Positions 17,530-26,136 of a stretch of 64,000 nt of DNA are shown in pieces. The first letter of the stretch is position 1, and the number at the start of each line of letters is the position of its first letter. The notes beneath the pieces are model-generated. The model did not search any database. It was not told where the DNA came from and saw nothing but the letters and a program-made list of their open reading frames with translations. Origin of the DNA: JACVRM01 sp036824245. GTDB lineage: Bacteria; Actinomycetota; Thermoleophilia; Gaiellales; Gaiellaceae. The position numbers and the translations under genes are program-made. Where the stretch lies: positions 1 through 64,000 of the forward strand of contig DAITAO010000003.1 in NCBI GenBank assembly GCA_036824245.1. Reading direction: 5' to 3'.

Positions 17530-17802
17530 CTAGCCGGCCGCGGCGCCGGGGCCGGTCGACGCCCACTCGCGGACCTCGTACCAGTGCGTCTCACGTAGCG
17601 CCTGAGCGACAGACTCGTCCGTGTGGCCTGCGTAGAAGACGTGGTGCTCGCGGTCACAACAGATCGTCAGGGAGTCGAGCGAGCCGAGCGCCATCAGCGT
17701 CTCGGCGGGCAGCCGCGCCTCGGCCGCCGTGTAGTGCTTGAACTGGAGGTCCGGCGCAATCTCCAAGAGCTGCGGCCAGTCCGGGCAAGTACGGGCGCTC
17801 AT
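17530..17802 (-). CDS. Hypothetical small soluble protein coupled to wzt
   Basis: 90 residues from ATG 17802, overlapping the wzt stop by ATGA. It has a compact look (CPDWPQLLEIAPDLQFKHY, AEARLPAETLMAL, SLTICCDREHHVFYAGH, HWYEVREW) with three Cys and several His residues. The C-terminus is disordered. There is no signal peptide or recognised family. Tight coupling to the exporter ATPase may hint at a linked role, but that is inference only. Confidence 0.6.
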   Translation of the reverse strand: MSARTCPDWPQLLEIAPDLQFKHYTAAEARLPAETLMALGSLDSLTICCDREHHVFYAGHTDESVAQALRETHWYEVREWASTGPGAAAG

Positions 17803-19016
17803 GCCGCGGTCACTGAGCTCGTCTGCTCGGCAAGCGACCAGCGGCCGTCCAGCCGAACAATGCCGCGCACCTCGCCCTCCGAGTAGACCACGAACTCGGC
17901 CGCGCGCAGCCTGCGGTGGTAGACGTGCCCGCGGATCGGATCCGAGAGCGAGAGCGCCACCTCGAAGCGACCGTCGGCGAGCGGCAGCGAATCGACCTCG
18001 AAGCGCAGCCAGCGCTCCCCGGCCGGGCCGTCCCACCCGAGCTCGGCAAGGTCCTGCACCGACGCGCCGACGAGTCCGCCGCCCGAGAGGTAGAGCTCGA
18101 GCGCGACCTGCGGCGGCGGGCAATCCGGCGCAACGTCGACGCACAGGTGCGCGACGAGCGGCTCGCCTGCGAGGTACTGCTGGCGCGGCTCGCCCTCGGG
18201 CCCCTCGAGTCGCAACGCCGTCACCCGCGCCTCGCCGCTTCCCCACTCCTGGAGCCCTGCGCCTCGCTCCTCGGGATCCTCCTCCTCGGCGAGCTGCGCC
18301 TGGTAGCGCGTGATGACCTCGTGCGTCCGGCCGTCGAGCTCGAGCCGTCCCTGGCGCAGGAGCAACGCCCGGTCGCACAGGCTCTCCACGGCGCCGGCCG
18401 AATGGGAGACGAAGAAGATCGTGCCGCCGCGGCTCTTGAACTCGAAGATCTTGCCGAAGCACTTGCGCTGGAAAGCCTCGTCTCCCACGGCGAAGACCTC
18501 GTCGAGCAGTAGAACGTCCGCCTCGAGGTTGGTCGCCAGCGCGAAGCCGAGCCGCATGTACATGCCGGCCGAGTACGTGCGCACCGGCAGGTCGATGAAC
18601 TGCTCCAACTCGGCGAAGGCGACGATCTCGTCCATGCGCTCTCGCACGAAGCGGCGCGAGAGCCCGTGCAGCGAGCCGCTCAAGAAGACGTTCTCGCGAC
18701 CTGTGAAGTCCGGGTGAAACCCCGCACCCAGCCCGAGCAGGGACGCGACGGAACCGCCTACCTCGAGACGTCCGCCCGTGGGCGCAAAGATCTCGGCGAT
18801 GAGCCGGAGCAGCGTCGTCTTGCCGGAACCGTTCCGCCCCACGACTCCCACCGACTCTCCGGGCGCCACCTCGAACGAGACGTCGCGGAGCGCCCAGACC
18901 TCCCTGGCACGAAAGTCGCGCCGACGCACGATCGCCTCCTTGAGAGTCACCGTACGCTGCGGATAAACCCGGAACCGCCGGCTGACCTGCTCCGCGACAA
19001 CCGCTCCGGGCTTCAC
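17799..19016 (-). CDS. wzt: Polysaccharide ABC exporter, ATP-binding subunit with C-terminal glycan-binding domain
   Basis: 405 residues. The N-terminal ABC domain has Walker A at 60-67 (GRNGSGKT), the Wzt/TagH-type signature TYSAGMYMRLGFA, Walker B VLLLDEVFAVGD and the switch SHSAG. From about residue 250 to the end there is a beta-sandwich like Wzt C-terminal domains that recognise the capped glycan (ALELYLSGGGLVGAS, RFEVDSLPLADGRFEVALSLSD). It energises export of a lipid-linked polysaccharide together with the permease encoded at 21932-22735. It overlaps the hemH stop by ATGA, so it appears co-translated with a heme gene, an odd arrangement. Confidence 0.92.
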   Translation of the reverse strand: MKPGAVVAEQVSRRFRVYPQRTVTLKEAIVRRRDFRAREVWALRDVSFEVAPGESVGVVGRNGSGKTTLLRLIAEIFAPTGGRLEVGGSVASLLGLGAGFHPDFTGRENVFLSGSLHGLSRRFVRERMDEIVAFAELEQFIDLPVRTYSAGMYMRLGFALATNLEADVLLLDEVFAVGDEAFQRKCFGKIFEFKSRGGTIFFVSHSAGAVESLCDRALLLRQGRLELDGRTHEVITRYQAQLAEEEDPEERGAGLQEWGSGEARVTALRLEGPEGEPRQQYLAGEPLVAHLCVDVAPDCPPPQVALELYLSGGGLVGASVQDLAELGWDGPAGERWLRFEVDSLPLADGRFEVALSLSDPIRGHVYHRRLRAAEFVVYSEGEVRGIVRLDGRWSLAEQTSSVTAA

Positions 19017-19930
19017 GCTTCTGAGGGTACCCGCAGGGTCTCGCGCACCAGCTGCGCCAGTCCGGCGACAAAGCGGGGATCGTCATTGAGCGACTCCATG
19101 CGTCGGAACTCGATGCCGAGCTCCGTCGCACGCGCGCTCGCCGCGACGTCCAGGTCCCAGAGGATCTCCAGGTGATCGGAGACGAAGCCGATCGGCGCGG
19201 CAAGAACGTGCTGCACCCCGGCGGCGGCCAGCGCGTCCAGCTCTTCGAGGATGTCAGGCCCGAGCCACGGCTCACCCGTCGCGCTGGCGCTCTGGAACGC
19301 GAACGACCAGCTCGTGAGCGCCGCCCGTTCCGCCACGAGGCGGGACGTCGTCAGCAGCTCCTCCCGGTACGGATCACCCTCGTCCTCGATGCGGGCCGGC
19401 AGCGAGTGGGCGGTGAAGACCACATGCCCAGCGGCGCCCCGCACGCGGTCGGCGAGCACGTCGAGGTAGGGCGCGTGATCGTGCCAGCTGTCCACGAAGA
19501 GGAGGCCGGCGCGAGCCGCGAGCGCCACCTCCAGCCGCTCCCGGTAGCCGCCGATCGAAAGGCGCGAGTAATGCGGGGCGAGCACGACGCCGACGATCGT
19601 CCGTGCACCGGCCGCGAGCGAAGCATCGACCGCCTCGGCGATCCGTGGCCGCCAGTGCTTCATACCGACGAACACCGGCAGACACAGCTCCCGCTCGAGG
19701 CCGGCACGCTGCCGCTCGGTGATCTCGTCGAGGGGCGAGCGACCGCCGATGCGGCGATAGCGTTCGCCCAGCTCCTCGACCGCCGCGGGCGAGACCGAGC
19801 GGCCTCCCCGGATGTCCTGGAGGTAGGCGGGGATGTCCTCGATCCGCGAGGGACTGCCGTAGGCCATCAACACGACGGCCGCGTCACTCACCGGCGACCC
19901 TTTCGGCACAGGCGCGGCGCGGTGCGTCAC
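19013..19930 (-). CDS. hemH: Ferrochelatase (protoporphyrin or coproporphyrin type)
   Basis: 305 residues inserting iron into the porphyrin at the end of heme synthesis. Landmarks are VVLMAYGSPSRIEDI, RYRRIGGRSPL, VLAPHYSRLSIGGY (catalytic His), FTAHSLPARI and PIGFVSDHLEILWDLD with its conserved Glu. Actinomycetes generally use the coproporphyrin branch, so coproporphyrin III may be the true substrate (family knowledge, not visible here). GTG 19930 is used; GTG 19891 is an alternative. hemE lies 105 bases upstream and wzt overlaps downstream. Confidence 0.9.
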   Translation of the reverse strand: MTHRAAPVPKGSPVSDAAVVLMAYGSPSRIEDIPAYLQDIRGGRSVSPAAVEELGERYRRIGGRSPLDEITERQRAGLERELCLPVFVGMKHWRPRIAEAVDASLAAGARTIVGVVLAPHYSRLSIGGYRERLEVALAARAGLLFVDSWHDHAPYLDVLADRVRGAAGHVVFTAHSLPARIEDEGDPYREELLTTSRLVAERAALTSWSFAFQSASATGEPWLGPDILEELDALAAAGVQHVLAAPIGFVSDHLEILWDLDVAASARATELGIEFRRMESLNDDPRFVAGLAQLVRETLRVPSEA

Positions 19931-20035
19931 ACACCCGCGCGCCGCGCGCCGATACGCTCGCAGCGGGGAGGAGGCTCGGGCGCCTTCGTGGCCAGATGGT
20001 GTCGGCCATGTCCGGAACGGCCGCTGTGGACACGC

Positions 20036-21067
20036 TCAGACGCGCGCCTCCACCGTCGCCTCCTGGACGAGCTCGGTGAGACGGCTGAGCGCTTCCGGCT
20101 CGGTGTCCGGCAGCACGCCGTGCCCGAGATTGAAGATGTGGCCGCGCCGGCTACCGACGCGCTCGATGATGTCGCGCGCCGCTGCATCGATCCGCTCCCA
20201 CGGGCCCAGCAACACGGCGGGATCCAGGTTGCCCTGCACCCCGCGCTCCTCGCCGACGAGCTCCCAGCCTTCGTCGATCGGTGGCCTCCAGTCGAGCCCG
20301 ATCACGTCGCCGCCGGCCATGGCCAGCGAAGGCAAGAGATGCGTGGCTCCCGTCGCGAAGTGGATGGTCGGCGCCTCCACCGCCTCCAGGATGCGCGCCG
20401 AGTACGGCGCCGCGAACTCGCGGTAGTCGTCGACCGAGAGCGCGCCCGCCCACGAGTCGAAAAGCTGGATCACGTCGGCACCCGCGCGCACCTGCGCCGA
20501 CACGTAGCGCGCGAACGTGTCCGCGAGCTTCGACGCCAAGGCGTGCCACACCTCCGGCGTGCCGTACATGCAGGCCTTCGTCTTCGCGAACTCCCGCGTC
20601 GGTCTGCCCTCGATCAGGTAGCCGGCCACCGTGAACGGTCCGCCGCAGAAGCCGACCAGCGCCTGCTCCGGCGCCAGCTCATCGCGCACGATCCGCACCG
20701 CGTCGAGCACGAACGGCACCGCCTCTTGCGGTTCCGGCACGCGCAGCCGCTCGACGTCCGCCGGCGTTGCGATCGGCCGTTCGATCACCGGTCCGACGTT
20801 CTCGACCAGCTCGACGTCCACGCCCATGCCCAGGACGGGCAGCATGATGTCCGCGAACATGACGGCGGCGTCGACCCCGTGCCGCCGGACCGGCTGGAGC
20901 GTCACCTCGGCGCAGAGCTCAGGCCGTCGGCACACCTCGAAGAGCCCGTGATGCCGTCGAATCTCCCGGTACTCCGGCAGCGAGCGCCCCGCCTGACGCA
21001 TGTACCACACCGGCGTCCGCTCGACCGGCTCGCGACGGCAAGCTCGCACGAGAAGCGGGTCGGCCAC
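20036..21067 (-). CDS. hemE: Uroporphyrinogen decarboxylase
   Basis: 343 residues converting uroporphyrinogen III to coproporphyrinogen III. The diagnostic N-terminal signature TPVWYMRQAGRSLPEYR is intact. FADIMLPVLGMGVDV (catalytic Asp), GFCGGPFTVAGYLIEG, LFDSWAGALS, GLDWRPPIDEG, VQGNLDPAVLL and the C-terminal FNLGHGVLPDTEPEAL follow. The GTG start is at 21067. Together with hemH it supplies two heme steps; no hemY or hemQ gene is in the window. Confidence 0.95.
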   Translation of the reverse strand: MADPLLVRACRREPVERTPVWYMRQAGRSLPEYREIRRHHGLFEVCRRPELCAEVTLQPVRRHGVDAAVMFADIMLPVLGMGVDVELVENVGPVIERPIATPADVERLRVPEPQEAVPFVLDAVRIVRDELAPEQALVGFCGGPFTVAGYLIEGRPTREFAKTKACMYGTPEVWHALASKLADTFARYVSAQVRAGADVIQLFDSWAGALSVDDYREFAAPYSARILEAVEAPTIHFATGATHLLPSLAMAGGDVIGLDWRPPIDEGWELVGEERGVQGNLDPAVLLGPWERIDAAARDIIERVGSRRGHIFNLGHGVLPDTEPEALSRLTELVQEATVEARV

Positions 21068-21084
21068 GTTCCTACACTAGCCGG

Positions 21085-21969
21085 GTGGAAACTCCAGTCC
21101 CCTCCCACCCCGTGCCCGCCGGGCCCCTTGCGGTTCGCTGGCTCGCGTACGACCTGCCGCCGCAGCGCGCCGGCGCCGTGACGAGAGGGCGCATCCAGCT
21201 GGAGAACGCCGGCACGGCCGCCTGGCGATCGCGCCCCGGGGCCGACGTCCACCTGTCCTACCACTGGCTCGACCGCCGTGGCAACGCGATCGTGTGGGCA
21301 GGCCACTTTCTGCTGCTCCCGGACCGCGTCCAGCCCGGCGACCGGATCGCGGTGGACACCACTCTGCGCGCGCCCACGCCGCCGGGCCGCTACCGCCTTG
21401 CCTTCGACCTGGTCAACGAGGGCCGATTCTGGTTCAACGAGGTCGGCAACGAGCGACTCGAGATCGAGGTGGACGTGCAACGCCGGCTCGAGCGGCGCGC
21501 GCTGTCCGTGCACGTCGCGCCCGGCGACGCGGCACTCGAGGACGCCACTCGCCGGGCACTCACCGCGCAGGAGGAGCCACTCGCGGACGATGGTGCGGCG
21601 GCGACCGCCTACCTCGCGGCCGGCTGCCGTCCCGCGCCAGACTGGAGCCGGCGCATCCTCGACGCCCACGACGAGGGCTTCGCGGTCGTCGCCGGCTCCG
21701 TGAACGTGGAGGGCAACGTCCTGGAGCGGCGCTCAGCGGGCCGCGAGCTCGCGCCCTGGCGACCCGGCTTCGGCCGCTCGCCGACCTGGTCGGCGCCGCT
21801 CCTCTGCCCGTCGATCCTCGCGGGCGTCGGCGCCGCACCGGCGCCCAGCGCCGGCGGGCTGCCCGGCCTCGACCCCGCCGACCTCGACGAGCCGTTCCTC
21901 TGCGACGGCCGGATTCGCGTCGCGGTACGGGCTAGAGCTCTGCGACGAGCCGGTCGTCCACGGCCCTGA
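21085..21969 (+). CDS. Hypothetical protein with N-terminal Ig-like domain of polysaccharide-locus type
   Basis: 294 residues, no signal peptide. Residues about 10-130 form a beta-sandwich (GRIQLENAGTAAWRSR, HLSYHWLDRRGNAIVWAG, QPGDRIAVD, GRYRLAFDLVNEGRFWF). This pattern is seen as an extra domain on methyltransferases and Wzt-like proteins of glycan loci, and a similar domain ends the next plus-strand gene (22777). The remaining 160 residues are Ala/Arg-rich and not recognised. The 3' end overlaps the convergent wzm by 38 bases. It probably has a role in glycan handling. Confidence 0.65.
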   Translation: METPVPSHPVPAGPLAVRWLAYDLPPQRAGAVTRGRIQLENAGTAAWRSRPGADVHLSYHWLDRRGNAIVWAGHFLLLPDRVQPGDRIAVDTTLRAPTPPGRYRLAFDLVNEGRFWFNEVGNERLEIEVDVQRRLERRALSVHVAPGDAALEDATRRALTAQEEPLADDGAAATAYLAAGCRPAPDWSRRILDAHDEGFAVVAGSVNVEGNVLERRSAGRELAPWRPGFGRSPTWSAPLLCPSILAGVGAAPAPSAGGLPGLDPADLDEPFLCDGRIRVAVRARALRRAGRPRP

Positions 21970-22735
21970 AGACCAGCGCGCCCAGAGCCAGCGCGAGCAG
22001 CGCGGCGGCGACGGCGTAGACGACGTCCGTCCCCGCCGGCAGCTCTCCGAAGAACAGCGGGTCGCGAATGGCCTCCACGATGGGCACCAGCGGGTTGCCG
22101 TAGTAGAGAACATCGACGAGGCGCTCCTGGTCGTCGAGCCCGGGTAGCTGGTCGAATGAGTAGAAGATCGGCGTCAGGAGGAAGAGGGGCAGCAGCAGCG
22201 CGGTGACGATGTGCTCGACGTCTCTGAACAGCGCATTCGCGCACGCGACGAACAGCGAGATGCCGCTCACGAGACCCAGCAGCGGCACCAGCAGGAGCGC
22301 CGCCACCCAGAAGGTGTCCCGCGTCTCGGGCAGCAGCCAGAGCGTGAACGGCAGCGTCGCCCCCAGCATGACGACCAGCGTGACGAGGTTCGCCGCGACC
22401 ACCGAGAGCGGCAGCAGCTGGCGCGGGAAGCGCACCTGCTTGACGAGGCTGGCGTTGCCGACGATGGCGGCGCTGGCGGTCTGCACCGAGGCCTGGAAGA
22501 AGATCCACGTGAGCAGACCGGTGAGTACGAAGAGCGGGAAGTTCTCGATGTCCTCGACGCCCGGGATGCGCATCAGCACCGAGAAGAGGATCGTGTAGAC
22601 GCCCATGAGCAGCAGTGGGTTGATGAACGTCCAGGCCACGCCGAGCGCGGAGCTGCGGTAGCGGACGCGCAGGTGACGCCGAAAGAGGTCGGCGAACAGG
22701 TCCCAGTAGCGGACGACGTCCGCGTACACGTACAT
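21932..22735 (-). CDS. wzm: Polysaccharide ABC exporter, membrane permease
   Basis: A 267-residue ABC-2 type permease. An N-terminal amphipathic segment ends in RRHLRVRYRSSALGVAWTFINPLLLM, the hallmark of Wzm/TagG/RfbA proteins. About six hydrophobic segments follow, including LFVLTGLLTWIFFQAS, VVAANLVTLVVMLGA, LLVPLLGLVSGISLFVACA and the RDVEHIVTALLLPLFLLTPIFY loop. It forms the channel for the ATPase encoded at 17799-19016. Normally wzm and wzt are adjacent, whereas here hemE, hemH and a plus-strand gene separate them. Confidence 0.92.
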   Translation of the reverse strand: MYVYADVVRYWDLFADLFRRHLRVRYRSSALGVAWTFINPLLLMGVYTILFSVLMRIPGVEDIENFPLFVLTGLLTWIFFQASVQTASAAIVGNASLVKQVRFPRQLLPLSVVAANLVTLVVMLGATLPFTLWLLPETRDTFWVAALLLVPLLGLVSGISLFVACANALFRDVEHIVTALLLPLFLLTPIFYSFDQLPGLDDQERLVDVLYYGNPLVPIVEAIRDPLFFGELPAGTDVVYAVAAALLALALGALVFRAVDDRLVAEL

Positions 22736-22776
22736 CGAGCCGTAGTCTAGGGAGCCGTGTCGACGGGAAATCCGGC

Positions 22777-23976
22777 GTGAAGATCAGATTGCGAACCGAG
22801 CGCAGGCCGAGCGGCGGCCGCCTGCCCAGCCTGGGACAGGACTACGATCGCGGCCACCGCGACTACGTCGCCAACCTGACGCCGGGCAACGCACTCTGGC
22901 TGCGCACCAAGCCGTTCAGCGCGCCGCCCAACTTCGAGCTACAGGCGTGCCTGCGCACCTTCGCGCACGCCGTCGAGCAGCTTGGACTCGGCCTGCGCGC
23001 ACAGGTGCTGGACGTGGGTTGCGGGCCCGGCTGGTTCTCGGAGTTCCTGGCGCGCTGCGGCTACTGGGTGACGGGCATCGACATCTCCGAGGACATGGTC
23101 GAGATCGCACGCTCCCGCGTCGCGGGAATCCAGGGGCCGATCGGCGAGGGCATCGACCCGCAGGCCGAGTTCCACGCCATGCACGTTCGCGATCTGCCCT
23201 GGGAGAACCGGTTCGACGCGGCTGTGCTGTACGACACGCTCCACCACTTCGATGACGAGCTGGACACGCTCAGAGTGCTCCAGCGCGCCCTCGTGCCCGG
23301 CGGGCGGCTCTACATCCGCGAGGGGGTGCGCCCGCTGCCCGGCACGGAGAACGAGCGGCAGCTGGTCGCCGAGATGGAGCAGTACGGGACGCTCGAGTCG
23401 CCTTTCGAGCCCGAGTACCTCGAGTCCGTGCTCGTCCGTGCCGGCTTCGTGAACGTGCGCCGCTTCGTCGAGGTCGACCAGTTGCTGGAGCTGGGGGATG
23501 TCCGCCAGCCGCTCCGCCTGCTCGCCCGCTATGCGCGCATCAGGATCGGGCGCGCGCGGCCCGAGACGAACACGGTGATCGCGTCGAAGCCGATCTCGGT
23601 CGCCGGCGGGAAGGAGGACTTCGACGGGCGCGCCTCGCTTGCGTCTCCGCCGGCGGTGGTGGGCGACCAGCTGCAGGTGGCGGTCGAGGTCGCCAACACA
23701 GGCCGCGCCTTCTGGCCTGCGCCGCCCGCGTTCCCCTATCCACCCGGCACGATCACCGTGGCCGCCTACTTGCCGGTAGGCGGCGGGCGGCGCGAGCTGC
23801 CGCGCACGCTGCTGCCCCGCTCCCTCGAGCCCGGGGACAGCGTGGTGGTGACCCTGAGCATCCCGCGCTCGGATCTCGCCGGCGCCGAGAGCTTCTCGGT
23901 CGACCTCGTGCGCGAGGGCATCGCGTGGTTCCGCGCCCCCGAGGCGCCGCTGCTGACCGTTCCGCTCGACGCGTAA
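22777..23976 (+). CDS. Class I SAM methyltransferase with C-terminal Ig-like domain
   Basis: 399 residues. The methyltransferase core (about 60-265) shows VLDVGCGPGWFSEFLARCG (motif I), VTGIDIS, DAAVLYDTLHHFDDE and ALVPGGRLYIREG. From about 290 to the end there is a beta-sandwich (VEVANTGRAFW, RSLEPGDSVVVTLSIPR, FSVDLVREGIAWF) similar to the N-terminal domain of the protein at 21085. Such fusions occur in surface-glycan loci, where the methyl group often caps or decorates a sugar. The GTG start at 22777 is divergent from wzm by 41 bases. It heads a run of glycosyltransferases. Confidence 0.85.
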   Translation: MKIRLRTERRPSGGRLPSLGQDYDRGHRDYVANLTPGNALWLRTKPFSAPPNFELQACLRTFAHAVEQLGLGLRAQVLDVGCGPGWFSEFLARCGYWVTGIDISEDMVEIARSRVAGIQGPIGEGIDPQAEFHAMHVRDLPWENRFDAAVLYDTLHHFDDELDTLRVLQRALVPGGRLYIREGVRPLPGTENERQLVAEMEQYGTLESPFEPEYLESVLVRAGFVNVRRFVEVDQLLELGDVRQPLRLLARYARIRIGRARPETNTVIASKPISVAGGKEDFDGRASLASPPAVVGDQLQVAVEVANTGRAFWPAPPAFPYPPGTITVAAYLPVGGGRRELPRTLLPRSLEPGDSVVVTLSIPRSDLAGAESFSVDLVREGIAWFRAPEAPLLTVPLDA

Positions 23977-23979
23977 CGC

Positions 23980-25059
23980 GTGCGGATCGTCGTCGACGTC
24001 ACGCCGCTCTTCAACCCGCTGACCGGCATCGGGCACTACTGGGTCGGGATGCTGGGCGGGCTCGTGCAGGCGGGCGAGGGCCGCCACGAGGTCGTCGCGT
24101 TCGCCGCCACGGGCCCGCGCCGCCGGCGGCCGCTGGTGCGGGCTTTGCAGGGGCTTGACGTGGAGCAGCGGCTCGTGACCTTCCCGCCCTCGGCGCAGGT
24201 CTGGCGCACGCTCTGGAGTCGCGTCGGCTGGCCGCCCGTCGAGCGGCTGGCGGGACCGCTCGACGTCTTCCACTTCTCGGAGTGGCTGCAACCTACTCAG
24301 CGCAGCGGAATCCGGGCGACGACGATCCACGATCTCGTGCCGCTGCGCTTCCCGGAGTGGGTGCCGCCGCTGACGCGGCGAATGCACGTGCGCCGCGATG
24401 CGAACGCGGTGCGCACCTGCGACGTGATCTTCTGCAACGCGCGCTATACGGCCGCCGACGTCCACGAGCAGCTCGGCGTTCCCAAAGAGCGCCTGCGAGT
24501 CGCGCACCCGGGCATACATCCCCGCTACTCCTCGGAAGGCGAGCGGCGCGACCTCGGCGCGCCCTACGTGCTGGCCGTCGGCACGGACGAGCCGCGCAAG
24601 AACCTGGGCCGCCTGTTGGAGGCGTTCGGTCTCCTGCGCTCGCGGGGCTCGGAGCTTCAGCTCGTCCTGGTGGGAGCGCCCGGCTGGCAGGCTCAGGAGC
24701 GCGGCGCCGAAGGGGTGCGCGTGCTTGGCTACGTGCCGGACGACGACCTGCCGGCGCTCTACCGCGGGGCAAGCGTCTACTGCTATCCGTCGCTCTTCGA
24801 GGGTTTCGGCATCCCGGTCCTGGAGGCGATGGCCTGCGGCACGCCCGTCGTCGCGTCGGCGCACCCCTCGCTGGACGAGGCCTGCGGCGACATCGCGCTG
24901 CGCGCCGAGCCGGGCGATCCCGAGGCGATCGCGGACGCGATCGAGCGGGCCATCGAGGCCCCGCCCGAGCTGATTGCCGGTGGCCGCAAGCACGCCGCCC
25001 GCTTCACGTGGCGCGCCTGCGGAGAAGCCGTGCTGGCGGGCTACGACTCGGTGCGCTGA
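23980..25059 (+). CDS. GT4 glycosyltransferase (first of a tandem pair)
   Basis: A 359-residue GT-B enzyme. The N-terminal DVTPLFNPLTGIGHYWVGML acceptor-side loop, TIHDLVPLRFPEW, LAVGTDEPRKNLGRLLEAF (nucleotide-binding side) and SLFEGFGIPVLEAMACGTPVV (E-x7-E donor motif) identify mannosyltransferase-like GT4. It is 3 bases after the methyltransferase stop, and its own stop overlaps the next start by one base. It is closely similar in sequence along its whole length to the following gene, which suggests tandem duplication. The transferred sugar is unknown. Confidence 0.9.
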   Translation: MRIVVDVTPLFNPLTGIGHYWVGMLGGLVQAGEGRHEVVAFAATGPRRRRPLVRALQGLDVEQRLVTFPPSAQVWRTLWSRVGWPPVERLAGPLDVFHFSEWLQPTQRSGIRATTIHDLVPLRFPEWVPPLTRRMHVRRDANAVRTCDVIFCNARYTAADVHEQLGVPKERLRVAHPGIHPRYSSEGERRDLGAPYVLAVGTDEPRKNLGRLLEAFGLLRSRGSELQLVLVGAPGWQAQERGAEGVRVLGYVPDDDLPALYRGASVYCYPSLFEGFGIPVLEAMACGTPVVASAHPSLDEACGDIALRAEPGDPEAIADAIERAIEAPPELIAGGRKHAARFTWRACGEAVLAGYDSVR

Positions 25060-26123
25060 TGCGCGTGGTCGTCGACGTCACGGCGCTGGCCGTGCCGCGC
25101 ACGGGCATCGGCAATTACACGCGCGGCATGCTCGCCGGACTGGTGGAGGCGGGCGCGGAGGTGGTCGCGTTCACGCTGATCGGCCGCAGCAAGCCGGTCA
25201 TCGAGGCGGCGCTCGGCGGTCTCGCTGTGGAGCGGCGCCTTGTCCGCGTGCCGCCGCGGGCGCACGCATGGCGCACGGTGTGGAGCCGGCTCGGCGGGCC
25301 GGCGGTCGAGCGGCTCGCCGGGTCCCTCGACGTCTTCCACTTCTCGGACTGGATGCAGCCGCCTCAGCGCGGCGGTGTGCGCGCCACCACCGTCTTCGAC
25401 CTCGGACCGCTGCATTTCCCCGACTGGGTGGCCCCGGTCACGCGGCGCATGCACGGGCGCAAATACCGGGCCGCGCGCGGCTGCGACGTCGTCTTCGGGA
25501 TCTCGGAGTTCACCGCGGCGGATGCGGCCGAGACGATCGGGCTCCCCCGCGAGCGTGTGCTCGTCGCATACCCCGGCGTCGACGCGGGCTACGTGCCCGA
25601 GGGCGAGCGCGCCTCGTTCGGAGCACCGTACGTGCTGGGGGTGGCGACCGACGAGAAGCGCAAGAACCTGGGCGTGCTCGTCGACGCGATGCGCATCCTG
25701 CGTGGTCGCGGCTCCGACCTCCAGCTCGTGCTGGCGGGCGGAGCGGGCTGGGGCGCCGAGACTGCCCGCGAGGCGAGCGTGCGGCGACTCGGCTACGTGG
25801 CCGACGACCGGTTGCCGGGGCTCTACCGCGGCGCCGCCGTGTTCTGCTACCCGTCGCGTTTCGAGGGCTTCGGCATGCCGGTCGTGGAGGCGCTGGCCTG
25901 CGGCACGCCCGTCGTCTGCTCGTCCCACCCCTCGCTGGACGAGGCGGCCGGCGGCGTTGCGCTGCGCGCCGACCCGGAGAGCCCGGAGGCGGTGGCCGCT
26001 GCGATCGACGAGGCGGCGGGGCGCGCCGACTCGCTGCGCGAGCCTGGTCTTCGCCATGCAGCGCGCTTTACGTGGCGAGCCTGCGGCGACGCCGTGCTGG
26101 CCGGCTACCGGGAAGCGCTCTGA
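25059..26123 (+). CDS. GT4 glycosyltransferase (second of a tandem pair)
   Basis: A 354-residue paralogue of the preceding enzyme. It shares DVTxLxxPxTGIGxY near the start, FHFSDWMQPPQRGG, VATDEKRKNLGVLVDA, SRFEGFGMPVVEALACGTPVV and the HAARFTWRACGDAVLAGY C-terminus. ATG 25059 overlaps the upstream TGA by one base. It probably adds a neighbouring or identical residue in the same glycan. Confidence 0.9.
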   Translation: MRVVVDVTALAVPRTGIGNYTRGMLAGLVEAGAEVVAFTLIGRSKPVIEAALGGLAVERRLVRVPPRAHAWRTVWSRLGGPAVERLAGSLDVFHFSDWMQPPQRGGVRATTVFDLGPLHFPDWVAPVTRRMHGRKYRAARGCDVVFGISEFTAADAAETIGLPRERVLVAYPGVDAGYVPEGERASFGAPYVLGVATDEKRKNLGVLVDAMRILRGRGSDLQLVLAGGAGWGAETAREASVRRLGYVADDRLPGLYRGAAVFCYPSRFEGFGMPVVEALACGTPVVCSSHPSLDEAAGGVALRADPESPEAVAAAIDEAAGRADSLREPGLRHAARFTWRACGDAVLAGYREAL

Positions 26124-26136
26124 GACACTGGCGGGC

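Noticed and set aside
19172..21181. 669-residue plus-strand frame across hemH and hemE
   Set aside because: Its composition (Arg/His/Asp-rich, no hydrophobic core) is typical of antisense readings. hemE and hemH on the other strand are unambiguous.
22939..24993. 684-residue minus-strand frame opposite the methyltransferase and the first GT4
   Set aside because: It is an antisense shadow; both plus-strand genes have full motifs and coupled starts.
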